Of a DNA stretch of 64,000 nt, positions 52,107 through 62,810 are shown piece by piece; within the stretch, counting starts at the first letter, position 1, and the number at the start of each line of letters is the position of its first letter. Under the pieces are notes generated by a model. It was not told the DNA's origin, made no database searches, and saw only the letters and a list, made by a program, of their open reading frames with translations. Source of the DNA: Thioalkalivibrio sp. XN279 (GTDB lineage Bacteria; Pseudomonadota; Gammaproteobacteria; Steroidobacterales; XN24); contig NZ_JAANBD010000027.1 of assembly GCF_011089885.1 (NCBI RefSeq), forward strand, positions 491,673-555,672, read 5' to 3'. A program made the position numbers and the translations under genes.

Positions 52107-53453
52107 TCAGCGAATCTGCCCGGCACGGCCGTAGCCCTTGAGGTTGGCCTTCTTCAGCAGGCCGTCGTACTGGTGACTCATCATGTGCGCCTGCAGCTGG
52201 GACATGAAGTCCATGCTGACGACCACGATGATGAGCAGGGACGTGCCGCCGAAGTAGAACGGCACGTTCCAGTACATGATCATGAATTCCGGCAGCAGGC
52301 AGATCGCCGTGATGTACATGGCGCCCCAGAAAGTCAGGCGCGTCAGCACGCTGTCGATGTACTCCGCCGTCTGCTGCCCGGGGCGGATGCCCGGGATGAA
52401 GGCGCCGGACCGCTTCAGGTTGTCCGCCGTCTCGCGCGAGTTGAACACCAGCGCGGTGTAGAAGAAACAGAAGAAGATGATCAGGGCCGCATAGATCAGC
52501 GTGTATACCGGCTGCCCCGGCGACAGGCTGGAAGCCATCACCTGCAGCCAGCCCATGCTGTCGGCAGTGCCGAACCACTGCGCCACGGTCGCCGGGAACA
52601 GGATCAGGCTGCTGGCGAAAATGGGCGGGATCACGCCGGCCATGTTCAGCTTGAACGGCAGGTGGGTGGTCTGGCCCTGGTACATGCGCCGGCCCTGCTG
52701 GCGCTTGGCGTAGTTCACCGCGATGCGGCGCTGCCCGCGCTCGACGAAGGCGACGAAGGCGGTCACGGCCAGCACCAGGAAGAACAGGATCAGCGCCAGC
52801 GCCGCGGGCATTTCGCCGTTACGCACCAGCTCGAGCGTCCCGCCGAGGGCGGAAGGCAGGCCGGCCACGATGCCGGCGAGGATGATCATGGAGATACCGT
52901 TGCCGATACCGCGCTCCGTGACCTGCTCGCCCAGCCACATGAGGAACATGGTGCCGGTCACCATGGTGACGCAGGCGATGAACACGAACTGCGGGCCGGG
53001 CGCGATCACCACGCCCTGGTTCTGGAACGCGACGGCCGCGCCGATGGACTGGAAGGTCGCCAGTCCGAGCGTGCCGTAGCGGGTGTACTGGGTGATCTTG
53101 CGGCGCCCGGACTCGCCTTCCTTCTTCATGGCGGCCAGCGACGGCACCACGACCGCCATCATCTGCATGATGATGGAGGCGGAGATGTAGGGCATGATGC
53201 CGAGGGCGAAAATCGACAGGCGCTCCAACGCGCCGCCCGAGAACATGTTGAACACGCTCAGGATGGTGCCCTGCTGCTCCTGGAAGAAGCGGGCCAACGC
53301 CACCGGATCGATGCCCGGCACCGGGATGAAAGTCCCGATGCGGTAAACGACCAGGGCGCCAAGCAGGAAAAAGATCCGCTTGCGCAGGTCGCCCAGGCGG
53401 GCAGCCTGGCCGAGGGCCGCAGCCGGGTTCATGTTGGAGGGTGACTTCGCCAC
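52107..53453 (-). CDS. secY: Protein translocase subunit SecY
   Basis: 448 residues with ten membrane helices; [40 protein letters not shown] and the C-terminal [12 protein letters not shown] are invariant SecY regions. The start is taken at GTG 53453 ([14 protein letters not shown]) rather than ATG 53432, because GAGGA in the end of rplO sits upstream and E. coli SecY also begins MAK. Only one base from rplO. Confidence 0.97.
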   Translation of the reverse strand: MAKSPSNMNPAAALGQAARLGDLRKRIFFLLGALVVYRIGTFIPVPGIDPVALARFFQEQQGTILSVFNMFSGGALERLSIFALGIMPYISASIIMQMMAVVVPSLAAMKKEGESGRRKITQYTRYGTLGLATFQSIGAAVAFQNQGVVIAPGPQFVFIACVTMVTGTMFLMWLGEQVTERGIGNGISMIILAGIVAGLPSALGGTLELVRNGEMPAALALILFFLVLAVTAFVAFVERGQRRIAVNYAKRQQGRRMYQGQTTHLPFKLNMAGVIPPIFASSLILFPATVAQWFGTADSMGWLQVMASSLSPGQPVYTLIYAALIIFFCFFYTALVFNSRETADNLKRSGAFIPGIRPGQQTAEYIDSVLTRLTFWGAMYITAICLLPEFMIMYWNVPFYFGGTSLLIIVVVSMDFMSQLQAHMMSHQYDGLLKKANLKGYGRAGQIR

Positions 53454-53454
53454 T

Positions 53455-53886
53455 CTATTCCTCGATCTTGCCGCCGGCGGCCTCGATCGCCGCACGCGCG
53501 CCGGCCGTCACGGCCAGCCCCTTGACGGTTACAGCCTTCTCGATCTTGCCGGAGGCGATGATCTTCACGCGCTTGACTTCCTGGCCCACCAGGCCGGCAG
53601 CCTTGAGCGCCAGCAGGTCGACCTCGCCGTCCAGCTTGGCCAGCTCGCCCAGGCGCAACTCGCCGGCGTAGCGGCTCTTGCGCGAGTTGAAGCCGACCTT
53701 CGGCAGGCGGCGCTGCAGCGGCATCTGGCCGCCTTCGAAGCCGACCTTGTGGTAGCCGCCGGAACGGGCGTGCTGGCCCTTGACGCCGCGGCCGCTGGTC
53801 TTGCCCTGGCCGGCGGAATGGCCGCGACCGAGCCGCTTAGGCTCCTTGCGGCTGCCCTCGGCGGGCTTGATTTCATTGAGACGCAT
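53455..53886 (-). CDS. rplO: 50S ribosomal protein L15
   Basis: 143 residues (E. coli 144). The Gly/Arg-rich N-terminus [20 protein letters not shown] and [15 protein letters not shown] are typical. One base after rpmD. Its last codons supply the Shine-Dalgarno of secY. Confidence 0.98.
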   Translation of the reverse strand: MRLNEIKPAEGSRKEPKRLGRGHSAGQGKTSGRGVKGQHARSGGYHKVGFEGGQMPLQRRLPKVGFNSRKSRYAGELRLGELAKLDGEVDLLALKAAGLVGQEVKRVKIIASGKIEKAVTVKGLAVTAGARAAIEAAGGKIEE

Positions 53887-53887
53887 C

Positions 53888-54088
53888 TCAGACTTCCTCT
53901 ACCTGCAACAGGTACGAGACCTTGTTGATCATGCCCCGGTTCTCGGGGGTATCGGCCACGACCACGCTGTGATGCATGCGCCGCAGACCCAGGCCGGACA
54001 CGCAAGCCTTGTGCTTGGCGCTGCGGCCGTTGATGCTCTTCACCAGCTTCACGCGGACCTGGCGGGGGTTTGCGTTGTTGTCAGCCAT
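53888..54088 (-). CDS. rpmD: 50S ribosomal protein L30
   Basis: 66 residues. [20 protein letters not shown] and [20 protein letters not shown] are L30 signatures. Slightly longer than E. coli (59) through an Asn-rich N-terminus. Four bases after rpsE. Confidence 0.97.
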   Translation of the reverse strand: MADNNANPRQVRVKLVKSINGRSAKHKACVSGLGLRRMHHSVVVADTPENRGMINKVSYLLQVEEV

Positions 54089-54092
54089 GGTA

Positions 54093-54599
54093 TTAACCCA
54101 GGATCTCTGCGACGGTCTTGCCGCGCTTCGCCGCGATCTGCTCCGGCGAGCGGATGCCCGACAGTCCGTTGATGGTGGCCTGCACCACGTTGATCGGGTT
54201 GCGCGAGCCGTAACTCTTGGCCAGCACGTTGCGCACCCCGGCGCACTCGAACACGGCGCGCATGGCGCCGCCGGCGATGACGCCGGTACCGTCCGAGGCC
54301 GGCTGCATGTACACCTTGGTGGCGCCGTGATGGCCCTCGGTGGCGTACTGCAGGGTGTCGTCCCTGAGCTGGATGCGGCGCATGTTCTTGCGCGCGGACT
54401 GCATCGCCTTCTGGATGGCGACCGGTACCTCGCGGGCCTTGCCGTAGCCGTAGCCGACCCGGCCGGCGCCGTCGCCCACCACCGTGAGGGCGGTGAAACC
54501 GAACTGGCGGCCGCCCTTCACGACCTTGGCGACGCGGTTGACGGTGACGAGCTTTTCAATCAGGTCGTCGCCGGCGCTATTTCTTTCTGGTGCTGCCAT
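54093..54599 (-). CDS. rpsE: 30S ribosomal protein S5
   Basis: 168 residues. [20 protein letters not shown] and [20 protein letters not shown] identify S5. The fidelity-linked loop region is normal. 25 bases separate it from rplR. Confidence 0.98.
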   Translation of the reverse strand: MAAPERNSAGDDLIEKLVTVNRVAKVVKGGRQFGFTALTVVGDGAGRVGYGYGKAREVPVAIQKAMQSARKNMRRIQLRDDTLQYATEGHHGATKVYMQPASDGTGVIAGGAMRAVFECAGVRNVLAKSYGSRNPINVVQATINGLSGIRSPEQIAAKRGKTVAEILG

Positions 54600-54624
54600 T
54601 GTTCAACTGTCCCCGGGCGTATGC

Positions 54625-54978
54625 CTAGAACTCGAGACCGTTTTCGCGGGCCGCGTCGGCCAGGGCCTTGACCCTGCCGTGATAGCGGAACCCGGAACGG
54701 TCGAATGCCACCTTGCTCACGCCGGCCGCCTTTGCGGCCTCGGCGATCGCACGACCCACGGCCTGGGCGGCTGCGATGTTGCCGGTCTTCTCGATGCCTT
54801 CGCGCACCGCCGGCTGCAACGTCGACGCCGTCGCGAGCACCTTGCCGCCGTCGGGCGACAGGACCTGCGCGTAAATGTGGCGCGGCGTGCGGTGGATGCT
54901 GAGACGGTTATATCCCAACTCCCGGATCTTTGACCGGGCGCGGCGCGCGCGCCGGATGCGTGCAACTTTCTTTTCCAT
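54625..54978 (-). CDS. rplR: 50S ribosomal protein L18
   Basis: 117 residues, same as E. coli; binds 5S r[23 protein letters not shown] and [20 protein letters not shown] are typical, as is the basic N-terminus [14 protein letters not shown]. Confidence 0.98.
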   Translation of the reverse strand: MEKKVARIRRARRARSKIRELGYNRLSIHRTPRHIYAQVLSPDGGKVLATASTLQPAVREGIEKTGNIAAAQAVGRAIAEAAKAAGVSKVAFDRSGFRYHGRVKALADAARENGLEF

Positions 54979-54991
54979 GCCTCGCCCTGCC

Positions 54992-55525
54992 TTACTTCTT
55001 CTTCGCTTCCTTCAGGACCACGCGCTCATCCGAGTAGCGCACGCCCTTGCCCTTGTAGGGCTCGGGCGGGCGATAACCGCGGATATCGGCGGCCACCTGA
55101 CCGACCTTCTGCCGGTCAATTCCCGTCACCAGGACTTCCGTCTGGCTGGGCGTCTCGATGGTGATGCCCTCCGGGACCTGGTAGGCCACCGGATGCGAAA
55201 AGCCGAGGGTGAGGTTCAGCACCTTGCCCTGCGCCTGGGCGCGGTATCCCACGCCGACCAGCTCGAGCTTCTTCTGGAACCCCTCGGAGACACCCTTCGC
55301 CATGTTGGCGAGCAGGGCGCGGACGGTACCGGCCATGGCGCCCTTCGGCTTCTCGGTGCCGGGCGTGCGCACGTGGAGTTCGGCGCCTTCCTGCACCACC
55401 TCGACCGAGGCATCCACCTCGAGGGAGAGCTCTCCCTTCGGCCCCTTGAGCACGGCGCGCCGGCCGTCGAGCTTGAACTCGACACCCTTGGGCAGCTGCA
55501 CCGGCATCTTGGCGACTCTGGACAT
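54992..55525 (-). CDS. rplF: 50S ribosomal protein L6
   Basis: 177 residues, identical in length to E. coli. [20 protein letters not shown] and [20 protein letters not shown] are L6 signatures; two repeated alpha/beta domains. The 32-base gap to rpsN-rpsH side is unremarkable. Confidence 0.98.
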   Translation of the reverse strand: MSRVAKMPVQLPKGVEFKLDGRRAVLKGPKGELSLEVDASVEVVQEGAELHVRTPGTEKPKGAMAGTVRALLANMAKGVSEGFQKKLELVGVGYRAQAQGKVLNLTLGFSHPVAYQVPEGITIETPSQTEVLVTGIDRQKVGQVAADIRGYRPPEPYKGKGVRYSDERVVLKEAKKK

Positions 55526-55557
55526 CGTTCTATCTCGCTTTCCGTGGTCGGTCCGGA

Positions 55558-55956
55558 TCAGGACACGACGCAGATAATTTCACCGCCGCGACCCTTGGCG
55601 CGCGCCTGGCGGTCGCTCATCAATCCTTCGGAGGTCGACACGATGGCCACCCCCAGGCCGCCGAACACCGTCGGCAGCTCATCCTTGCTCTTGTACACGC
55701 GCCGGCCGGGCCGGCTCACGCGCTGCACCGCGTCGATCACGGGCCGGCCGTCGTGGTAACGCAGCGCCACGACCAGGTCCTGCTTGCCGGGACCGGCCTC
55801 CTCGACGCTGAAACCGTCGATGTAGCCTTCGTCCTGCAGCACCTTCAGGATGGCCTGCTTGACGCCGGAGGAAGGAATGCGCACCTGCGCCTTGCCCGCC
55901 TTCTGGCCGTTGCGAATCCGCGTCAGGAGGTCCGCGATGGGATCGGTCATGCTCAT
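55558..55956 (-). CDS. rpsH: 30S ribosomal protein S8
   Basis: 132 residues. [20 protein letters not shown] and the C-terminal [20 protein letters not shown] are typical. S8 is the translational regulator of the spc operon in E. coli (acting at rplE); no test of that site was possible by eye. Confidence 0.98.
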   Translation of the reverse strand: MSMTDPIADLLTRIRNGQKAGKAQVRIPSSGVKQAILKVLQDEGYIDGFSVEEAGPGKQDLVVALRYHDGRPVIDAVQRVSRPGRRVYKSKDELPTVFGGLGVAIVSTSEGLMSDRQARAKGRGGEIICVVS

Positions 55957-55986
55957 GTCAGAATCCTTGCCCTGTCTCTCGCCTGC

Positions 55987-56292
55987 TTACCAGCTGGCCT
56001 TGCGCAGGCCCGGGATCTGGCCGCTCATCGTGCTCTCGCGCAGCTTGTTGCGGCCGAGCCCGAACTTGCGGTAGTAACCCCGTGACCGTCCCGTGATCGA
56101 GCACCGGTTGCGCATCCGCGACGGGCTGGCGTCGCGCGGCAACGCGGCGAGCTTGGCGACCGCCTCGAGGCGCTCCTCGTCGGTGGTGTTCTCGTCGACG
56201 ATGATCGCCTTGAGCTTCGCGCGCTTGGCGGCGTACTTCGCCACCAGCTTCGCACGGCGAACCTCGCGCTCGAGCATGGATTTCTTGGCCAT
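55987..56292 (-). CDS. rpsN: 30S ribosomal protein S14
   Basis: 101 residues, the long zinc-free form without CxxC pairs. [20 protein letters not shown] and [20 protein letters not shown] are family-typical. Fourteen bases after rplE. Confidence 0.98.
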   Translation of the reverse strand: MAKKSMLEREVRRAKLVAKYAAKRAKLKAIIVDENTTDEERLEAVAKLAALPRDASPSRMRNRCSITGRSRGYYRKFGLGRNKLRESTMSGQIPGLRKASW

Positions 56293-56306
56293 AGGCTTGC
56301 GGTCCT

Positions 56307-56846
56307 CTACTTCCTGAAGGGGAATTCAAACGCTTCGAGCAGAGCCCTGCCCGCCACGTCGTCCTTCGCCGTCGTCGTAATCGTGATGTCCATGCCCCGG
56401 ATGGCATCGACCTGGTCGTAGTCGATCTCCGGGAAAATAATCTGTTCCTTCACGCCCAGGCTGTAGTTGCCACGGCCGTCGAAGGACTTCACCGACAGGC
56501 CGCGGAAATCGCGCACGCGCGGGATGGCGACGTTGATCAGCCGGTCCAGGAACTCGTACATGCGCTCCCGGCGCAGCGTGACCTTGCAGCCGATCGGCAT
56601 GCCGTCGCGCAGCTTGAAGGCGGCCACGGACTTGCGGGCCTTGGTGATCACGGCCTTCTGGCCGGTGATCGCCTCCATGTCCTTGACGGCGTTGTCGACG
56701 ATCTTCTTGTCGGCAACGGCCTCGCCCACGCCCATGTTCACCGTGATCTTGCTGATCCGCGGCACTTCCATGGGGTTCTTCAGCCCAAGGCGCTCCATCA
56801 GCGCGGGGGTGAGTTTCTGCTCGTAATGTTCTTTCAGCCTGGCCAT
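56307..56846 (-). CDS. rplE: 50S ribosomal protein L5
   Basis: 179 residues, same as E. coli; binds 5S rRNA and P-site t[43 protein letters not shown] and [20 protein letters not shown] are characteristic. Confidence 0.98.
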   Translation of the reverse strand: MARLKEHYEQKLTPALMERLGLKNPMEVPRISKITVNMGVGEAVADKKIVDNAVKDMEAITGQKAVITKARKSVAAFKLRDGMPIGCKVTLRRERMYEFLDRLINVAIPRVRDFRGLSVKSFDGRGNYSLGVKEQIIFPEIDYDQVDAIRGMDITITTTAKDDVAGRALLEAFEFPFRK

Positions 56847-56863
56847 GTTTCACCCGGACGCCG

Positions 56864-57181
56864 TCAGACGTCCACGACCTCGTTGTTCGACTTGAAGTAA
56901 CGCACTTTCTTGCCGTCCTGGAGCGCGCGGATGCCGACCCGGTCGCCCTTCTTGGCGACGGGGTTCCACAGCATCACGTTGGACGCGTGCAGGGGCATCT
57001 CCTTCTCGACGATGCCGCCGGCCACGCCACGCTGCGGGTTGGGGCGCTGGTGCTTCTTGACGACGTTGATGTTCTCCACGAGCACACGTTCGTCGTCGAA
57101 AACCCGCAGCACCGTCCCGCGCCGACCCTTGTCGCGCCCCGCGATGACGATGACTTCGTCGCCTTTCCTGATCCTGTTCAT
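56864..57181 (-). CDS. rplX: 50S ribosomal protein L24
   Basis: 105 residues (E. coli 104) with the KOW motif [39 protein letters not shown] follows. Assembly initiator of the large subunit. 18 bases from rplN. Confidence 0.98.
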   Translation of the reverse strand: MNRIRKGDEVIVIAGRDKGRRGTVLRVFDDERVLVENINVVKKHQRPNPQRGVAGGIVEKEMPLHASNVMLWNPVAKKGDRVGIRALQDGKKVRYFKSNNEVVDV

Positions 57182-57199
57182 TCCTGGCTCCCCGGCGCC

Positions 57200-57568
57200 C
57201 TAGATAACTTCAGGCGCGAGCGAGATGATCTTCATGAAATTCCCGGTACGCAGTTCGCGCGTAACGGGCCCGAAAATACGCGTGCCGATCGGCTCCAGCT
57301 TGTTGTTCAGGAGCACGGCCGCATTGCCGTCGAAGCGGATCAGCGAACCGTCCGGACGGCGCACGCCCTTGCGCGTACGCACCACGACGGCGTTGTAGAC
57401 CTCGCCCTTCTTCACCTTGCCGCGCGGGATGGCGTCCTTGACGCTCACCTTGATGACGTCGCCGACACCGGCGTAGCGGCGCTTCGACCCGCCCAGCACC
57501 TTGATGCACTGGACGCGACGCGCCCCGCTGTTGTCGGCCACCGTCAGTACGGTCTGCATCTGGATCAT
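57200..57568 (-). CDS. rplN: 50S ribosomal protein L14
   Basis: 122 residues. [20 protein letters not shown] and [20 protein letters not shown] are typical. L14 is the docking site of RsfS, also encoded in this window (20727-21080). A 32-base gap to rpsQ holds no evident promoter, unlike the spc promoter site in E. coli. Confidence 0.98.
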   Translation of the reverse strand: MIQMQTVLTVADNSGARRVQCIKVLGGSKRRYAGVGDVIKVSVKDAIPRGKVKKGEVYNAVVVRTRKGVRRPDGSLIRFDGNAAVLLNNKLEPIGTRIFGPVTRELRTGNFMKIISLAPEVI

Positions 57569-57600
57569 GACTGCACTCTCTTAAGTCGTCCCGCTTCCGT

Positions 57601-57882
57601 TCAACGCTCGGGGGCCCGCTCGAGGATCTCGACCACCCGCCACGCCTTGCGCTTGGACTGGGGCCGGGTCTCGGCGATGCTCACCGTGTCGCCGATGCGG
57701 CACTCGTTGTTTTCATCGTGGGCCAGCAGCTTGGTGGTGCGGCGGATGTACTTGCCGTAAACCGGGTGCTTTACCCGGCGCTCCACCGACACCGCGGCCG
57801 TCTTGTCCATGCGGTCGCTGACTACGCGGCCCGTCAGGGTCCGCGCCGTCGTCTCGGCCGCCTTCTCGATGGTCTCGCTCAT
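57601..57882 (-). CDS. rpsQ: 30S ribosomal protein S17
   Basis: 93 residues, ten more than E. coli through an N-terminal extension. [20 protein letters not shown] and [20 protein letters not shown] are typical. ATG 57882 is preferred to the GTG one codon upstream. One-base overlap with the rpmC stop. Confidence 0.97.
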   Translation of the reverse strand: MSETIEKAAETTARTLTGRVVSDRMDKTAAVSVERRVKHPVYGKYIRRTTKLLAHDENNECRIGDTVSIAETRPQSKRKAWRVVEILERAPER

Positions 57883-58091
57883 CACGCCTTATCCTTTACT
57901 TCGGCCCGGGCCTTCTCGCCGAGCACCGTCTTCACACGCGCGATGTCCTTGCGCACCTTGCCGAACTGGTCCGGGCGGGCCATCTGGCCGGTGGCCCGCT
58001 GCATGCGCAGGTTGAACTGCTCGCGGCGGAGCTTGATGAGCTCCTCGTTCAGCTCGATCGCGGTCTTGCCGCGCAGATCCTTCGCTTCCAT
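57882..58091 (-). CDS. rpmC: 50S ribosomal protein L29
   Basis: 69 residues. The two-helix protein starts [20 protein letters not shown] and has [20 protein letters not shown]. One-base overlaps with rplP upstream and rpsQ downstream couple the three genes. Confidence 0.97.
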   Translation of the reverse strand: MEAKDLRGKTAIELNEELIKLRREQFNLRMQRATGQMARPDQFGKVRKDIARVKTVLGEKARAEVKDKA

Positions 58092-58504
58092 CACATCACC
58101 TGCCTGGACACGAACGTGGTGCCGAAGGGCAGCTTGGAGGCCGCCAGCCGGAACGCCTCGCGCGCGATCTCTTCCGACACGCCTTCCATCTCGTACAGCA
58201 CCTTGCCGGGCTTGATCTCGGCCACCCAGTACTCGACGTTGCCCTTGCCCTTGCCCATGCGGACCTCGATGGGCTTGGCGGTGATCGGCTTGTCCGGGAA
58301 CACGCGGATCCAGATCTTGCCGCCGCGCTTGACGTGGCGCGTCATGGCGCGACGAGCGGCCTCGATCTGGCGCGCAGTCAGCCGCCCGCGGGTGGTCGCC
58401 TTCAGGCCGAACTCGCCGAAGGACACGTCCGCGCCGCGCTGGGCGAGACCACGGTTCTTGCCCTTGAACTGCTTGCGGTACTTGGTGCGCTTTGGTTGCA
58501 GCAT
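58091..58504 (-). CDS. rplP: 50S ribosomal protein L16
   Basis: 137 residues (E. coli 136). [20 protein letters not shown] and [20 protein letters not shown] are invariant; the conserved arginine hydroxylated by YcfD lies in the [12 protein letters not shown] segment. Eleven bases after rpsC. Confidence 0.98.
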   Translation of the reverse strand: MLQPKRTKYRKQFKGKNRGLAQRGADVSFGEFGLKATTRGRLTARQIEAARRAMTRHVKRGGKIWIRVFPDKPITAKPIEVRMGKGKGNVEYWVAEIKPGKVLYEMEGVSEEIAREAFRLAASKLPFGTTFVSRQVM

Positions 58505-58515
58505 CCTCGTAACTC

Positions 58516-59190
58516 CTAGCTGGCCGCGGCTTCAGCCGGCGCGGCCGCGGGCTTCTCGATGACCTCGCCCTTGAAGATCCACACCTTGACGCCGATGACG
58601 CCGTAGGTGGTCTTCGCCTCGGCGAAGCCGTAGTCAATGTCGGCCCGGAAGGTGTGCAGGGGCACGCGCCCCTCGCGATACCACTCCGAGCGTGCGATCT
58701 CGGCGCCGTTCAGGCGGCCGCCGACCTTGATCTTCACGCCCTGCGCGCCCAGGCGCATGGTGTTGGTCACGGCGCGCTTCATGGCGCGGCGGAACATCAC
58801 GCGGCGCTCCAGCTGCTGGGCGATACCCTCGGCCACCAGCTGGGCGTCGAGCTCCGGCTTGCGGATCTCGGCGATGTTGATGCGCACGTCGCCCATCGGC
58901 AGGCCCAGCATCTGGGCCACCTCGGTGCGCAGCTTCTCGATGTCCTCGCCCTTCTTGCCGATCACGATCCCCGGCCGCGCCGTGTGGATGGTGATGTGGG
59001 CCTTGCGCGCGGGACGCTCGATCTGGATCCGGCTCACCGACGCCTGCGCCAGGCGCTTGCGCAGCAGCTCGCGGATCTGGAAATCGCTCTGCACGTAGTC
59101 GGGGAAGTTCTTCGTGTCGGCGAACCAGCGAGAGTCCCACTCCCGCGTGATGCCGAGCCGAATGCCTACCGGATGTACTTTCTGACCCAT
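58516..59190 (-). CDS. rpsC: 30S ribosomal protein S3
   Basis: 224 residues (E. coli 233). [20 protein letters not shown], a KH domain with [19 protein letters not shown] and the C-terminal [19 protein letters not shown]. The tail is Ala-rich and shorter than in E. coli. Confidence 0.98.
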   Translation of the reverse strand: MGQKVHPVGIRLGITREWDSRWFADTKNFPDYVQSDFQIRELLRKRLAQASVSRIQIERPARKAHITIHTARPGIVIGKKGEDIEKLRTEVAQMLGLPMGDVRINIAEIRKPELDAQLVAEGIAQQLERRVMFRRAMKRAVTNTMRLGAQGVKIKVGGRLNGAEIARSEWYREGRVPLHTFRADIDYGFAEAKTTYGVIGVKVWIFKGEVIEKPAAAPAEAAAS

Positions 59191-59204
59191 GGATACTTTC
59201 CCGT

Positions 59205-59537
59205 CTACTCGTCCGCCACCTGGATGGTGATGTGGCTGTTGCGCTTGATGATGCGGTTGCCGCGGCCCTTGGCCCGCGCGCGGAAGCGCTTGAAGGTCGG
59301 CGCCTCGTCAACCATGATCGTCGCGACCTTCAGCTCATCGATGTCCGCGCCGTGATTGTGCTCGGCGTTGGCAATGGCCGACTCCAGCACCTTCTTCACG
59401 ATGCGCGCCGCTTTCTTCGGCGTGTACTCGAGGGTCTGCAGCGCGGCGCCGACGGGCTTGCCGCGGACCATGTCCGCGACCAGCCGGCACTTCTGCGGCG
59501 AGATCCTGGCGTAGCGAAGCCTGGCTGCTACCTGCAT
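59205..59537 (-). CDS. rplV: 50S ribosomal protein L22
   Basis: 110 residues, same as E. coli. [20 protein letters not shown] and [20 protein letters not shown]; the loop lining the exit tunnel is of normal length. ATG 59537 begins the conserved region although the frame is open upstream. Confidence 0.97.
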   Translation of the reverse strand: MQVAARLRYARISPQKCRLVADMVRGKPVGAALQTLEYTPKKAARIVKKVLESAIANAEHNHGADIDELKVATIMVDEAPTFKRFRARAKGRGNRIIKRNSHITIQVADE

Positions 59538-59548
59538 CTCAATGACTC

Positions 59549-59821
59549 CTACTTGGCCTTGCGATCGCCGGAGTGGCTCTTGAAGGTGCGGGTCTGCGCG
59601 AACTCGCCCAGCTTGTGCCCCACCATGTTTTCCGAGATGAGCACCGGCACGTGCTGCCGGCCGTTGTGTACGGCAATCGTCAGTCCCACCATGTTGGGGA
59701 CGACCATCGAGCGACGCGACCAGGTCTTGATCGGGCGACGATCGTTCCTGTCCTGCGCCTCGCGCGCCTTCTTCAGCAGCGCGGCGTCTATGAATGGGCC
59801 CTTCTTGACCGAACGTGGCAC
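59549..59821 (-). CDS. rpsS: 30S ribosomal protein S19
   Basis: 90 residues. Start is GTG at 59821 ([19 protein letters not shown]). [20 protein letters not shown] and the C-terminal [19 protein letters not shown] are typical. Confidence 0.98.
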   Translation of the reverse strand: MPRSVKKGPFIDAALLKKAREAQDRNDRRPIKTWSRRSMVVPNMVGLTIAVHNGRQHVPVLISENMVGHKLGEFAQTRTFKSHSGDRKAK

Positions 59822-59842
59822 GGCTATTACCTCTCCGTTCCC

Positions 59843-60667
59843 TTACTTGCGGCCCCGACGACGAACGATCATCGCGTCGGTGCGCTTGTTCTTGCGGGTC
59901 TTGTAACCCTTGGTCGGCACGCCCCACGGGGTGGTGGGATGCTTGCCGAAGTTGCGACCCTCGCCACCACCGTGCGGGTGGTCGACGGGGTTCATGACGG
60001 TACCGCGCACGGTCGGGCGAATACCCCGCCAGCGCGTCGCGCCCGCCTTGCCGAGCTTGCGCAGCGAGTGCTCGCCGTTGCCGACCTCGCCCACCGTGGC
60101 GCGGCAGTCGACGTGCACCTTGCGGGTCTCGCCTGAACGCAGGCGCAGCGTGGCGTAAATACCCTCGCGCGCGGCGATCATCACCGACGCGCCGGCGCTG
60201 CGGGCCAGCTGGGCGCCCTTGCCCGGCTTCATCTCGACGCAATGCACGGTCGAACCGACCGGGATGTTGCGCAGCGGCAGCGTGTTGCCCGTCTTGATCG
60301 GCGCCTCGGTGCCGGACAGCACGGTATCGCCGTCCTGCAGGCCCTTCGGCGCGATGATGTAACGGCGCTCGCCGTCGGCGTACAGCAGCAGTGCCAGGTG
60401 TGCGCTGCGGTTCGGGTCGTACTCGAGGCGCTCGACGCGGGCCGGGATGCCGTCCTTGTCGCGCTTGAAGTCCACGATCCGGTAGCGCTGCTTGTGACCG
60501 CCGCCCTGGTGGCGCACGGTGATCCGGCCCACGTTGTTGCGGGCACCGCTGCGGTTCTTCTTCGCCAGCAGCGGGCCGTAGGGCTCGCCCTTGTGGAGGC
60601 CCGGGGTCTTCACCTGCACGACGAAGCGGCGGCCTGCCGACGTCGGTTTTGTCTTATGTACTGCCAT
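59843..60667 (-). CDS. rplB: 50S ribosomal protein L2
   Basis: 274 residues (E. coli 273). The peptidyl-transferase-near segment [20 protein letters not shown] with its conserved histidine is intact, as are [20 protein letters not shown] and the basic C-terminus. Confidence 0.98.
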   Translation of the reverse strand: MAVHKTKPTSAGRRFVVQVKTPGLHKGEPYGPLLAKKNRSGARNNVGRITVRHQGGGHKQRYRIVDFKRDKDGIPARVERLEYDPNRSAHLALLLYADGERRYIIAPKGLQDGDTVLSGTEAPIKTGNTLPLRNIPVGSTVHCVEMKPGKGAQLARSAGASVMIAAREGIYATLRLRSGETRKVHVDCRATVGEVGNGEHSLRKLGKAGATRWRGIRPTVRGTVMNPVDHPHGGGEGRNFGKHPTTPWGVPTKGYKTRKNKRTDAMIVRRRGRK

Positions 60668-60697
60668 GAGTCTCAGTCCTGTCCTTGCGCGACGGGG

Positions 60698-60994
60698 TTA
60701 TTCGCCGCCCAGGAAATCGATGGTCTGGCCTGCAGCCAGGCTGACGTAGGCCTTCTTCCAGTCCGAGCGACGCCCGGTCATGGCGCCGAAGCGCTTGGTC
60801 TTGCCCTTGACCACGGCGATCTGCACGGCCTCGACCTTGACCTCGAACATCAGTTCGACGGCCTTGCCGATCTCCGCCTTGGTGGCGTCGCGGCGCACCT
60901 TGAACACGACCTGGTTGCCCTGCTCGTTGGCCAGGGTCGCCTTTTCGGAAACGTGCGGCTCGAGCAGCACGGTCATCAGTCGTTCCTGGCTCAT
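60698..60994 (-). CDS. rplW: 50S ribosomal protein L23
   Basis: 98 residues. [20 protein letters not shown] and [20 protein letters not shown]. It forms the exit-site docking platform for trigger factor and SRP. Its ATG overlaps the rplD stop by 4 bases. Confidence 0.97.
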   Translation of the reverse strand: MSQERLMTVLLEPHVSEKATLANEQGNQVVFKVRRDATKAEIGKAVELMFEVKVEAVQIAVVKGKTKRFGAMTGRRSDWKKAYVSLAAGQTIDFLGGE

Positions 60995-61599
60995 CCCAGC
61001 TTCTCCTCGACACTGCGCAGCGCGGCGACGGTCATGACGACGTGCTCGTGGCGCAGCAGGCTGACCGGGTCCAGCGCGGCCGCTTCCAGCACCTCGACGC
61101 GGGGCAGGTTGCGCGAGGCCAGCCAGACCTTCTCTTCGAAGGCCTCGATGACGAACAGGCCGGAATCCACGCCCAGGCCCTTCATCAGCGCCACGAACTG
61201 CTTGGTCTTCGGCTCCGCCAGCTCCAGCGACTCCACCACGTGGAGGCGTTCCTGCCGGATCAGCTCGGACAGCAGGGCGCACATCGCGCCCCGGTACATC
61301 TTGCGGTTGACCTTCTGCTCGAAGCTCCGCGGCTTGGCGGCAAAGGCGCGCCCGCCGCCGACCCAGATGGGGCTGCGGATGGAGCCGGCGCGGGCCCGGC
61401 CGGTGCCCTTCTGGCGCCACGGCTTGATGCCGCCGCCCGACACCTCGGAACGGTTCTTCTGCGCCTTGGTGCCGGCACGGCCGGCCGCCATGTAGGCGGT
61501 CACGACCTGGTGCACCAGGGGCTCGTTGTATTCCTTGCCGAAGGCCAGCTCGGAGACCTGCAGGTCCTTGCCGTCGGCGCCATGCAGCTGCAGTTTCAT
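60991..61599 (-). CDS. rplD: 50S ribosomal protein L4
   Basis: 202 residues. The N-terminus [15 protein letters not shown] and the extended loop with [20 protein letters not shown] are typical. The second ATG (61599) is preferred over 61605 because AAGGA lies 7 bases before it and only abuts the first. In E. coli L4 also represses the S10 operon through its leader; here the candidate leader is at 62255-62433. Confidence 0.97.
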   Translation of the reverse strand: MKLQLHGADGKDLQVSELAFGKEYNEPLVHQVVTAYMAAGRAGTKAQKNRSEVSGGGIKPWRQKGTGRARAGSIRSPIWVGGGRAFAAKPRSFEQKVNRKMYRGAMCALLSELIRQERLHVVESLELAEPKTKQFVALMKGLGVDSGLFVIEAFEEKVWLASRNLPRVEVLEAAALDPVSLLRHEHVVMTVAALRSVEEKLG

Positions 61600-61609
61600 C
61601 GCCATGTCC

Positions 61610-62254
61610 TTAACCCCGCGCCTTGGCGGCCGGACGGACGATCACGCGTCCGCCACGCGCGCCTGGCACGGCGCCCTTGACCAGGAGAAGGTTGCGTTCC
61701 GCGTCGACGCGGACCACGGTGAGGTTCTGGGCGGTCGCCTTGGCAGCGCCCATGTGGCCGGCCATCCGCTTGCCCTTGAACACGCGGCCCGGCGTCTGGT
61801 TCTGACCGATGGAGCCCGGCACGCGGTGCGACACCGAGTTGCCGTGAGTGGCGTCCTGCATGCGGAAGTTGTGGCGCTTGACGGTGCCGGCAAAGCCCTT
61901 GCCGATGGTGACGCCGGAGACGTCCACCACCTGGCCGTCGCTGAAAGCGTCGACCTTGATCTCGGCGCCCGGGGCCAGGTCGGCGCCCTCGTCGGCCCCG
62001 AGGCGGAACTCCCACAGCCCTTCGCCCGCGTCGATGCCGGCGCGCGCGTAGTGACCGGCCTGGGCCTTGGTCACGCGGGACGGCTTGCGGCTGCCCATGG
62101 TGACCTGCACGGCCCGGTAGCCGTCCGTCTCTTCCGTCTTGACCTGCGCGACCCGGTTGGGCAACGCCTCGATCACGGTGACCGGCACCGAGGCGCCGTC
62201 TTCCGTGAACACGCGGGTCATGCCGCACTTGCGGCCTACCAGACCGATTGCCAT
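61610..62254 (-). CDS. rplC: 50S ribosomal protein L3
   Basis: 214 residues (E. coli 209). [20 protein letters not shown] and the glutamine-methylation region [20 protein letters not shown] are present. First gene after the promoter and leader at 62255-62468, so it appears to head the S10 transcript in this organism. Confidence 0.98.
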   Translation of the reverse strand: MAIGLVGRKCGMTRVFTEDGASVPVTVIEALPNRVAQVKTEETDGYRAVQVTMGSRKPSRVTKAQAGHYARAGIDAGEGLWEFRLGADEGADLAPGAEIKVDAFSDGQVVDVSGVTIGKGFAGTVKRHNFRMQDATHGNSVSHRVPGSIGQNQTPGRVFKGKRMAGHMGAAKATAQNLTVVRVDAERNLLLVKGAVPGARGGRVIVRPAAKARG

Positions 62255-62433
62255 CTTGTCTGTTCCTCTATCACCGCGCCGACTTCGTTTGGCCGGCGCT
62301 GCACCTTGGGTTCATGCCGTCTCCCGCATGCGCCCGAAAACCGGGCCGCCCATGGCGGGGGGCGGGTTCAGGCGCCGCTGCGCCCGGAAATCAGCGGCCC
62401 GGCGCGGGGTTTTCCGCACCGGGCCGCAGGGAG
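62255..62433 (-). promoter_or_regulatory. Untranslated leader of the rplC transcript, with hairpins
   Basis: From the predicted start near 62433 to the rplC ATG there are about 180 non-coding bases, by far the longest gap in the ribosomal block. At 62396-62425 a 12-base-pair stem (GGCCCGGTGCGG, six-base loop, CCGCGCCGGGCC; one G-U pair) is followed by no T-run, and a second small hairpin (GCCCG, loop, CGGGC) lies near 62333-62347. The size is close to the 172-base L4-controlled S10 leader of E. coli; regulation by L4 is inference. Confidence 0.5.
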
Positions 62434-62439
62434 CCCGCT

Positions 62440-62468
62440 ACTATACGCGGGCGACCCCTCAGGTTCAA
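62440..62468 (-). promoter_or_regulatory. Strong candidate promoter between rpsJ and rplC
   Basis: On the minus strand TTGAAC (62463-62468) and TATAGT (62440-62445) are spaced by exactly 17 bases, starting 3 bases after the rpsJ stop. Both boxes differ from consensus by one or two bases, unusually close for so GC-rich a region. Confidence 0.65.
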
Positions 62469-62471
62469 TAC

Positions 62472-62783
62472 CTAGTTCAGCTTGATTTGCACATCCACCC
62501 CGGCCGGAAGCTCCAGCTTCATCAGGGCGTCGACCGTCTTGTCGGTGGGATCGAGGATGTCCATCAAGCGCTTGTGCGTGATCAGCTCATACTGGTCCCG
62601 CGCGTCCTTGTTGACGTGCGGGGAGACCAGGACGGTGAACCGCTCCGTCTTGCTCGGCAGGGGGATCGGACCCCGGACCTGGGCGCCCGTGCGCCGCGCG
62701 GTCTCGACGATCTCCTTGGCGGAGGTGTCGATCAGCCGGTGATCGAAAGACTTGAGCCGGATGCGGATGTTCTGGTTAGCCAT
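62472..62783 (-). CDS. rpsJ: 30S ribosomal protein S10
   Basis: 103 residues, same as E. coli; also NusE in antitermination. [20 protein letters not shown] and [20 protein letters not shown] are typical. It lies 27 bases after tuf and is followed by a new promoter, so it seems to be read from the tuf transcript rather than to head the S10 operon. Confidence 0.98.
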   Translation of the reverse strand: MANQNIRIRLKSFDHRLIDTSAKEIVETARRTGAQVRGPIPLPSKTERFTVLVSPHVNKDARDQYELITHKRLMDILDPTDKTVDALMKLELPAGVDVQIKLN

Positions 62784-62810
62784 GGTCTGTATCCAGTGAG
62801 CCCTGCGGGC

